Shown: positions 20,104 through 27,348 of the stretch, piece after piece
How positions within the stretch are numbered: position 1 is the stretch's first letter
Layout of the letters: every line of letters begins with the position of its first letter
Source of the DNA: Plakobranchus ocellatus
Lineage: Eukaryota > Mollusca > Gastropoda > Plakobranchidae
Direction of reading: 5' to 3'
Length of the DNA: 27,348 nt
NCBI GenBank assembly: GCA_019648995.1
Contig: BLXT01001094.1
Location: 151,244 to 178,591 of the forward strand
Notes under the pieces: model-generated
Seen by the model: only the letters and a program-made list of their open reading frames with translations
What the model was told of the DNA's origin: nothing
The model's database searches: none
Made by a program: the position numbers and the translations under genes

Positions 20104-21528
20104 CTGTAAAAAATATGCGGTAAAATGTGTGAGTAATCGCATGTCAATAATACTGAGCACAGACAAAAAAGGGTTAACAACCTCTCTTCGACCTAGAAAG
20201 GAACGAGAAGCCGCTATGTTTTTTCTAGCCCAATGTACTGTAAAAGACGTTAGAGCTTCGCGAAATATGATTTGTGGTAAGCACCCTTCTAAATCTTAAT
20301 TTGCGAAATATCTAGATCTAATAAGCTTAGCGCAGCCGGGGAGAAATTCCAGCGATGACTTTTTTTTTCAATGACCCTAACCTGATTTGTCACGTGGTTT
20401 AGCCGAAATGGGGCACAAATGTGATCAAAGCCGAATTTCCGTTAGATCTAGACCTATAATCTGTACAGAGTTTGGAGTCTAAGAATTTCATTATGTTATA
20501 CATTTCAAAGCTGCAGAAAATCTTTTCAAAATACCGACAATAAAATTAGATAGTTCGAAAAAGCATTCAATTTTCTTTTTAATACAAAATATTTTTTACG
20601 AGATCATCATAGCGTAAATTTAACCCTTCAAAAGAAAAGACTTTTATGGTTATTTCAGTCTATCCCTGAACCTGTATAGTGTATGCATTGACAAATCTAT
20701 CCGACGATCAACCTGAGTATGCGATGTAGCCTTTTGCCAACTCACCACTTAAAATGGACACACCGGTGAACAAACCTTCACTTATAAATAAGTCCATGCT
20801 TTGAGAACTAAGTGTGTTACGACAAGACTTATTTTGGGTCTAAATGTAACGCAAATACACTGAGAAGGGAGCTGGATCTATAATAAGATTTGGCATTGTT
20901 TTCATCCTAGCCCGATTTCCTTGTTCATGCAATTGCGTCACAATTCAAGGTCGTGAACGAGTAAATATTCCAAAAAGCCTGTTTTCCCGTTGAGTGACAT
21001 CGGCTGTCGCTTCTTTGTTTTGAGGTTTTTCCTCAAATGCTTATAATTTGTCTAGGAAAATCAGATGTTTTGTCAATAAAATTTTTTTTAAAAAAGTTGA
21101 GCAACCAAATAGCCCCTTTTAAAAAAAAAAACAGAAAAAAAAAATACAGGAAGGGTGGATAAGTTAGAAATATTGAGTAATACAAATAGTTCTAGGCATA
21201 AAGGCATCCTCATGCTTAGAATCTAGATCTTTGATTTAACAAATATAACTTTTTAAACCTCCAAGATTTTTTACAAGATTGGGACTTGTTTAAAGTAGAC
21301 ATATTCAAGTGGATTTAATTCCTTTGTGTAGACAATTATATTGGCTGAATTTGGCTGGAATCAGATCTAGACGAGCTTTTAAAAAATCTTTGTAAGTAAG
21401 CCCTTTGGAAAAGATTTTTTTCCCGAGTATCTTGAAACTTACATGCTGAGAATCTATGTATGGTTTGTTATTTTAATATTCTTATATATCATAATTTTTT
21501 ATTTTGTTTTTTTTTAGTTCCCAATGAG

Positions 21529-21590
21529 AAAACAAGAACAAAAGAGATTGTTACAGCCTCAGATCTAGACAAAACAGCCATTTTTTGTCA
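21529..21590 (+). other. Copy C upstream 5'UTR exon
   Basis: The donor is gtca|GTAAGTTT (from 21591). The acceptor is either GAG at 21526-21528, aligned with CAG in A and B, or the stronger ttttttttag at 21516-21517, which would start the exon at 21518. Splicing to 22773 makes gtcATGGGC; in that frame a TAG (in atctagac) precedes the ATG, consistent with an untranslated leader. Confidence 0.45.
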
Positions 21591-22009
21591 GTAAGTTTTC
21601 ATGATTTTTTTTTTCAGTTTTTATTAAGATATAATATGAATGAGGTATTTAAATAATATACCTGTAGGGAAATCATAAAGAGATATATATGTCAGAAAAG
21701 AGTTTTTTTTTTTTCTAAATACCCAGTGAATTTTTTTTAAATAAAAGAATACTCACAAAAAATGTCATATTTAATTTTTTTTTAATCATAAAAAGTTGAG
21801 TAGCTCAGATTTGACATTATAATTTTCACAAATTTTCCTAAAAACTAAAATTTGATGATCAATTTCCAATGTGTGATACATTTAGGGTCATTGCAAGGCA
21901 TTAAAATATTTTTGAAAATTGACAGCATTTCTCTCTTCTTCAAAACATAAAAAGTAATAATTCATTTAGCTTTAATTAGCTTTGAAAAGAAAAATTATCG
22001 TTTTTAGAT

Positions 22010-22195
22010 GTCGTAGTAGTAGTAGCAGTAGTAGTAGCAGCAGCAGCAGCAGTAGTAGTAGTAGTGGGAGGAGGAGGAGAACGAGGAGGAGGAGGAGAAC
22101 GAGGAAGAGGAGGAGGACGAGGAGCAGGAGGAGGAGGTGGAAGAGGAGCAGGAGCAGGAGGTGGAGGAGGAGCAGGAGCAGGAGGAGGAGTTTTA
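22010..22195. repeat. Trinucleotide array (GTA/GCA then GGA/GCA)
   Basis: About 60 degenerate GNN units in an intron of copy C, running from GTA/GCA units to GGA-rich units with GCA and ACG interspersions. Long frames through it (poly-Arg/Ser, or poly-Leu/Pro on the other strand) are by-products of the 3-bp period. A and B lack it. Confidence 0.9.
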
Positions 22196-22772
22196 AGGTC
22201 AATTTCAAGTAAAAAAACAACAACAACAAACTGAATAATTTTTTGAAACCATTCACCAGTGTCACCTGAAATTTCAGATAACAAATAGATCTATGTCATC
22301 TGACCATACAAAATGGATTTTTTTTGTTGGGTAATTCTCAAATAGTGGATCTTGATACTGTTAGAAAGCTCTTGCATTTTACTTTCAATGAGTGAGAGAT
22401 TTTTTACTCCACCACATTTCAAAGCAAAGAATGCCTGCTTAGTTACCAAACTAAGAGGCTAAAAAAGTTTTGAGAAAATGCATTTGAAGATCAGCATTGT
22501 AAGTTAAAACGTCCTACACAACCGGGGTTTGTTGTTACTTTTAGATTTATTACTATGACTTCAATACTACATTGATTTTAAAATGTTCAGAAATCGTTAA
22601 GCTTGAATTAAAAAAAAAAAAAAAAAAAAAAAGAGAGCACAAAACCCAGGTTGTCTATTTCGTCTTTATTTCTGTGAACGGACAAGTGACCCATTTGTGT
22701 GGGTGGGTCATATATTCTAAAATTTGAATTTACAAATATTTCAGTATTTTCACTTCCTTTTTTCATATTCAG

Positions 22773-22820
22773 TGGGCAACACACTTAGGGGCATTCACAC
22801 AAACTTGCGCAGTAGGACAC
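22773..22820 (+). CDS. Peptidase gene copy C, first coding exon (48 nt)
   Basis: The acceptor is ttttttcatattcag and the donor GTAAGTAT (22821). After the split Met it encodes GNTLRGIHTNLRSRT, ending in phase 1. Size, phase and splice sites equal those in A and B. MGN at the N-terminus raises the possibility of N-myristoylation, but residue 6 is basic rather than the preferred small or hydroxyl residue. Confidence 0.68.
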
Positions 22821-23076
22821 GTAAGTATAAAAACTAACCATGTTGATAAGAATATACATATTTACATTTGATGTACACACACATAATGTGTTGCTGTAGG
22901 ATGCTTGAATGATTATGTCATGTCATTACTTTGACTTAGACCATTAAACAATTGTTTCCAAAGTGCAAAAGACTGAATATTAAAGTGTGGATGCCTAAGA
23001 GTAAGACTATGGTACGACATGTCAGGCTTAACTTATGTAACAGTATAAATTTTAGTATCAGCAGTTTCCACCCTTA

Positions 23077-23077
23077 A

Positions 23078-23157
<80 letters not shown>
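23077..23157. repeat. (AC)n(AG)n compound microsatellite
   Basis: About 7 AC units and about 33 AG units. The same intron site in A (near 3560-3578) and B (near 14889-14912) has only a short GT/TG run on the opposite sense, so the AG tract expanded in copy C only. Confidence 0.95.
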
Positions 23158-23162
<5 letters not shown>

Positions 23163-23853
23163 TTAATCTTGTGATTTTGTTACTGCGTTGGCAGCTAGCA
23201 GCTTTATTGAGTAAGAATTTCATTCAATGGCGAAAAATACAAACTGGTGCACTTAACATTGAAAAATGTTGGTGTGTTTGTTTGAGTTGGGAGTTGCATT
23301 TTAAACATTTAAAACCGTTGATACAACCAGAGAATGCATTTATTCAGCTCTGCAATAGAGGAAATTGGATCTAGATATTGAGATTCTCTACCAAAGTGCT
23401 GGAGTTATAAGACAGAAAAAGAAGCTTGCCCTGAGATCTGAGGTAACATTTCTGCCTTAAGTTAGAGCCCCGCCACGAAACTCTGGCATCAAAGAATGGG
23501 AAATATTAATGTGCTGCATAGCTGGACTTTGACATAAATTGTCACATTAGTTTTGTCCATAAATCTTTTAATTTACCACAACTGTGAATGCATTTTTATT
23601 GTCATAATTATGCCTTGACACCAGTCCCAGGGAAACAGATTTGCGGCAAAGTAAGGCTTTGAGACAACTCTCAAAGGCTTTTTACTTCTAGTTCTGTTGT
23701 GACTATGCCTTTTCCAATTTTGACTGGAGTTACATGTGTGTTTGTGTGATATTATATATACGCACACATGTATTATATATTTAATATATATGTGTATGTG
23801 GGTGTGCGTATTTGTGCAAATGATTTAAAATGCTCGAAAGTGACATATGACTC

Positions 23854-23854
<1 letters not shown>

Positions 23855-23921
<67 letters not shown>
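23855..23921. repeat. (TA)n microsatellite
   Basis: About 33 TA units roughly 100 bp upstream of the 36-nt exon of copy C; positionally matches the AT run at 2803-2845 in copy A. Confidence 0.97.
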
Positions 23922-23923
<2 letters not shown>

Positions 23924-24026
23924 ATTGTACAATCATTGTCATGAAAACATGCACAACAACTAAAGATGATAAAGATTTCTTAAAACGGTGCTCACTATGT
24001 TTTCTGTTTTCTTTTATTCAAATCAG

Positions 24027-24062
24027 AGGAGGAATGTGTGAGGAGGAAAAAAATGGATCAGG
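24027..24062 (+). CDS. Peptidase gene copy C, 36-nt coding exon
   Basis: The acceptor is ttttattcaaatcag and the donor GTATGT (24063), weaker than the GTAAGT of A and B. It encodes (Q)EECVRRKKMDQ(G), phase 1-1, and joins the exon at 24843 to read KKMDQGNHECEVLGSG. An R-to-C change distinguishes it from A and B. Confidence 0.7.
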
Positions 24063-24127
24063 GTATGTAAACAAGTAAACAATATATATAGATCTATATA
24101 TATATATTTTTTTTCTTTTTTTCTTTT

Positions 24128-24290
24128 TTTTTAATTGTTGGTTTGCACATTAATGACATGGGATAACAGTGCATGAGGCTGAGCACAAGTTAGCCTAGCC
24201 TGTTCACAAGGATTGGTAAGGCGGTAATGAGACTAAGAGGTTACGAGGCTTGCCTTGCCCAGAGATGGTTCACTTAATTAAAGTGGCAGC
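24128..24290. repeat. Well-conserved intronic block, copy C (inverted)
   Basis: Reverse complement of 1150-1312 and 12810-12955; located in the last intron between the 36-nt exon and the terminal exon. Confidence 0.5.
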
Positions 24291-24842
24291 CAGGAGACCA
24301 AATTTATATTCTGTAGGGAGTCTTTTAATCAAAAGTCGATGATTTTTTTTCTATTTCTCTATTTTGTTTAGGCACTGCCCTTCAGCTAAAACCTGTGCTG
24401 TCAAAAGCCTTTATATAATAATATGATATCTTTATAGATTTTGCTTGATCGAATCTTTTCTCTGAAAAAAAAACATAGAGTATGTTGAGTTTCCTTATTT
24501 TTTACACTACACAATTACAAAAAAGAGAGAAGGATCGAAACTTGCAAACGACTGTGATGGATTATCTCCATCATTTACTTTTTGCGGATTTTTCCATAAA
24601 ATTAGATTGTAAAATTGGCATGGACTTTGTTCATTAATTCTGCTTCAGTGTAGAATACAATATTACATAGAAATAATTATATTATGTTTTATTTTCTCAT
24701 TTTATCACAATTTCTTTCAACTTTCTTGAAATAATTGTATGCTTTTTTTAAAATTTAAACCCGGCAGTCATTTTTTAACCCCCAATGTGTAATATAATTT
24801 ATGCAAAGCCAATTATGAATCAGTAACTCTCTGATCATGCAG

Positions 24843-25795
24843 GTAACCATGAGTGTGAGGTGTTGGGCAGTGGACCAGAGGCAGCTGAGAGTGCTAGCAC
24901 CTGGAACAGCTGCAGAAAAAATCCACGTCACCTCAACTTCATCCCTGCGGCCAATTTCTGTCGCCAACACTTGCGACGACGTTTCGCGGATGACCAAGTG
25001 GTGCTGGACCTTGTACGCAATATTTCCTTTGGAACAGTGCGTCTCAGAGTGGGTTACACAAGTGCAGAGCGTCCCAAAGGTTACAGTTTCCACACTCACA
25101 GGGGATCCAACATCCTGCATACTGGCTCAGGCTGGCTGCATGCCCTGTCTCAAGGGGTCGGGCCCTGTGAGTGTTCTCGCTGTGCAGGCACCTCCACCTC
25201 CACGCCACCCCAGACGTGGTACAAAATTTCCATAACCACAGCATGTCATGTTGTCTTCAACTCTGAGGAAGCAAAATTCACCACTGTGGATTTCTTTTAT
25301 GATGATGAAACTGCTAGAGTAGACGGCAGGATGAAGTCCGTATCAGGGTTAACACTGACACACAGAAATGTCGCTGATGACTGGTGTAGGATGATCTGTG
25401 TAACACACGATCAATCTCTCGTCGATACGCTCAAGCTTTGTCTGGAGCAGCGAGTCTTTCTCTATCAAGGTTTCATGAAACGTCCAAGGTACGCTTGGCA
25501 GAATCTTTGCGTTATTGTTTCGCATCCTCACGGCCAACCGAAACATATCACAGTGGGTGAAACCGAGAGATGGGAAACGAGAGGTCGCCACAAGAAAAGG
25601 TTTGTGTACAACACAGACACTTGTCCTGGAAGTAGTGGTGCCCCAGTCCTTGTTTTAGACGACATTCTTCTGATGATAAAAGATCAGACGTGGATAACAC
25701 CACACAGCGAGGGTGAAGTCGAAGGAAAACTGAACTACAGTGGAACCAGCTATTTAGTTCCAAGGACAATTTATGAAGCTGATTTCATACTTTGA
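24843..25795 (+). CDS. Trypsin-like serine peptidase, copy C, terminal exon
   Basis: Begins after ctgatcatgcag with gt|aac|cat, so the first whole residues are NHECEVLGSGPEAAESAS; no start Met is available in frame. It is an uninterrupted frame of 316 codons to TGA (25793-25795). The triad is seen in TACHVVF, THDQSLV and TDTCPGSSGAPV, with VSHPHGQPKHITVGE between. It is closely similar to copy B over about 270 residues. With the two small exons the product is about 345 aa (triad near H164, D218, S293). The C-terminus diverges after GKLNYSGTS and ends about 45 residues earlier than copy B, where a dispersed repeat begins (about 25770). Cys-rich, no signal peptide, no transmembrane segment. Function beyond peptidase fold membership is not known. 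Confidence 0.85.
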
Positions 25796-26170
25796 TGGAT
25801 TCTCATGCTTTGATTGTGTCATAATTTATCAATACAAAAATCACAATACTCTCCTTTACCAATCATTGCAAACAAGCAATTCAAAAGAAGACTTTCGCTA
25901 TTCCGCATTCTTAAGTTTAACACAAATTATGAACAATGAATATATACATATAATATAATGATTTACCAATCATTGCAAACAAGCAATTCAAAAGAAGACT
26001 TTCGCTATTCCGCATTCTTAAGTTTAACACAAATTATGAACAATGAATATATACATATATTTTTGTTGAAACATACTACTATCAAGTTTCTTATGCATAT
26101 ATTTTTTAATCGACTAAAAGATTGTAATGTCTTCTTATACTAACAACAGCACTTTGACATATAGACTACA
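25770..26170 (+). repeat. Dispersed repeat, copy 2, with internal 107-bp tandem duplication
   Basis: Direct similarity to 9090-9410. Within it, about 99 bp from 25855 (tttaccaatcattgcaaac) is repeated identically from 25962, a period of 107 bp, so the duplication is recent. The left edge overlaps the last codons of the copy C peptidase. Confidence 0.6.
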
Positions 26171-26407
26171 TATTTTATGTCTTCGGATCCTGACACTGAC
26201 CATGGACATGTGGGCAACATAAACTATAATTTTGACAACAAAATACTAACATACTATATAAAATACATAAATTGTTATGTCCTCTCCTCCTGAAAACAGC
26301 ACCTCTAGCATGAAAACATAAATAATATATATTTATAAATGTCAGTAAATTTACCACATGCACTTTGTTTGGCTTTCTTTTGTTTTAAAAACATTTTGTT
26401 TGTATAG

Positions 26408-26525
26408 GCCAATACCACCTTTCAAGTTCAACTTCAAGGCCGACCCGCTGTGTTGCGTTTGGCAAAACATTGCTGGTGATAACCAGTACGCCCATGGAAG
26501 TTATGCAGTTTCACGTGTAAAAATA
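26408..26525 (+). CDS. Isolated internal exon of an unidentified gene
   Basis: The acceptor is tttgtttgtatag and the donor GTAAGT (26526). The 118-nt stretch is open and encodes PIPPFKFNFKADPLCCVWQN then IAGDNQYAHGSYAVSRVKI. It is more GC-rich and more coding-like than its surroundings. It starts with the last base of a split codon and ends between codons. Neighbouring exons were not found. I do not recognise the family. It is on the same strand as gene C, but nothing links the two. Confidence 0.4.
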
Positions 26526-26584
26526 GTAAGTTCGAATGTTTCTATCCTCAAATATATCACAAACCATCAAGAAATAATTACTAA

Positions 26585-27160
26585 ATACAGTGGAAACCTG
26601 ATATAACAAGGATGATGGGACCAGAGCACATCCCTGCTAAATCAGAAATGCAAGGGAAGTAAGCATTTATGTTCTAATCCAGCATATTTTGTTAAAAGCC
26701 TGGATGATTTCATACTTTTTTTTTTATTTGAAAGGCATTTCTCTTGCGTTGGACATCGTTTATGGCCATAATGAAAAGAAGTGCCCGCTGCTGTCAGGGT
26801 GCATTACAGAAACTGTGTGCGTGGCTGCGTGCGTATGTGATGTGAAGGCCTCAAGCAAGTTGTGCCGCGTGACTCATTGCGTGTTTGTGTAGCTAGGCCT
26901 AGTGCTAGATCGAGGTCTGCAGCACACCGCAGTCCTCTCTTGCTTCACCTACAGTTGAGCATGTAATTGCAGTGATTTGCCTTGCAATTGCATGGGTTTG
27001 TTCCATCACCCTGCTCTTTTGATTTGACGGAGTCTGTGTCCCCATTATAACAGACTCGGCTTCCATGAAGATAATTTTTTCTAGGATAAAGATACGGAAA
27101 AAAGGGGATTTAAAATATCCTTGTTATAACAGGATTCCTGTTATAACCAGGCCTTCATAT
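26585..27160. mobile_element. pogo/Tigger-like non-autonomous element remnant
   Basis: The left end, tacagtggaaacctgatataacaagga, contains CAGTGGAAACC...ATAACAAGG, typical of pogo/Tigger terminal repeats next to a TA. On the right, tatccttgttataacagg (27117-27134) and cctgttataacc (27136-27147) are its reverse complement. There is no transposase frame. The right terminus is not clean, so the extent is approximate. Confidence 0.45.
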
Positions 27161-27348
27161 ATGGTTTCCAATGTAGTTTGTTTATCCTGTTTAAACTTGT
27201 TTTGTATTCACGTTATAGATGTATTCATAATTTTTCCTAGTGTAGATCTAGGCCTATAGATCAAGTAACTGGCGAGATTATCTTTATCTAAAGATCTTAT
27301 TAAATCTAGCTCTCGATCAAACTTTAGAAAGCACCAAGATCATGACTT
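27160..27348. other. Intergenic, AGATCT-rich end of window
   Basis: Contains tagatctaggcctatagatc and further agatct words; no gene seen. Confidence 0.5.

Larger units (their letters stand above)
19390..24600 (+). repeat. Paralogous unit C: 5' part of the peptidase gene (inverted relative to A and B)
   Basis: Reverse-complement collinear with units A and B. It supplies the upstream exons for the terminal exon at 24843-25795. It differs by a promoter-proximal duplication (about 19400-19740 and 20130-20330), a trinucleotide array (22010-22195) and long (AG)n and (TA)n microsatellites. The match to A runs to about 24590 (gatggattatctccatc), beyond the B match. Confidence 0.75.

Noticed and set aside
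21972-22284. Poly-Leu, poly-Pro/Ala and poly-Arg/Ser frames
   Set aside because: Products of the 3-bp periodic array in an intron; absent from copies A and B.
23854-24078. 74-aa plus frame beginning in poly(IY)
   Set aside because: Starts in the (TA)n microsatellite; the true exon within it (24027-24062) is read in another frame.
24755-25591. Minus-strand frames and the plus frame starting MQVTMSVRCW over the copy C exon
   Set aside because: Overlap the conserved peptidase frame; the ATG at 24849 lies in a frame that is not the conserved one and spans the splice acceptor.
1-27348. CRISPR arrays, bacterial operons, phage or plasmid features
   Set aside because: None seen; intron structure, SINE/LINE content and microsatellites indicate animal nuclear DNA.

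Overview
The window looks like nuclear DNA of an animal, most likely a mollusc and perhaps a gastropod. It is AT-rich and intron-rich. It carries degenerate non-LTR retrotransposons, a tRNA-derived SINE, many microsatellites, a short 'ggggaataactc'-type word I associate with molluscan genomes, and scattered runs of the palindromic word AGATCT/TCTAGA. The organism call is inference.

The central result is a three-copy gene cluster for a trypsin-like serine peptidase. Only two long exons are obvious: a terminal exon at 10843-9756 (minus, copy B) and one at 24843-25795 (plus, copy C). Both keep a His/Asp/Ser triad (TACHVV, THDQSLV, CPGSSGAPV). Comparing three diverged stretches, A (about 90-5590), B (about 12660-17640) and C (about 19390-24600, reversed), shows that they are the 5' halves of three paralogous genes. 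Each has the same small exons on the sense strand: a 36-nt exon, a 48-nt exon, an untranslated exon of about 60 nt, and a putative first exon. All coding junctions are phase 1 and join in frame. The start codon appears to be split across the junction of the untranslated exon and the 48-nt exon (a|tg ggc). In B and C an in-frame stop lies just upstream of it. The predicted proteins are about 390 aa (B) and 345 aa (C) and have no signal peptide. The terminal exon of copy A must lie left of the window, if it exists.

Layout: 1-75, tail of a LINE ORF. 90-5590, gene A 5' part (minus), with an insertion at about 405-1110. 6030-7530, broken LINE (minus). 7540-9090, low-complexity and featureless DNA. 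9090-9410, a dispersed repeat. 9756-17210, gene B (minus), with a fold-back element (10868-12602) in its last intron. 17745-18960, another broken LINE (minus). 18960-19390, centre of the head-to-head arrangement with SINE-like traces. 19400-25795, gene C (plus). 25770-26170, the second copy of the dispersed repeat, overlapping the shortened 3' end of gene C. 26408-26525, an exon of an unidentified gene. About 26585-27160, a pogo/Tigger-like remnant.

The putative promoters of A and C share a pair of kappaB-like sites, and the upstream regions of B and C share a STAT-like palindrome. This hints at inducible, perhaps immune, expression, but the evidence is motif-level only.
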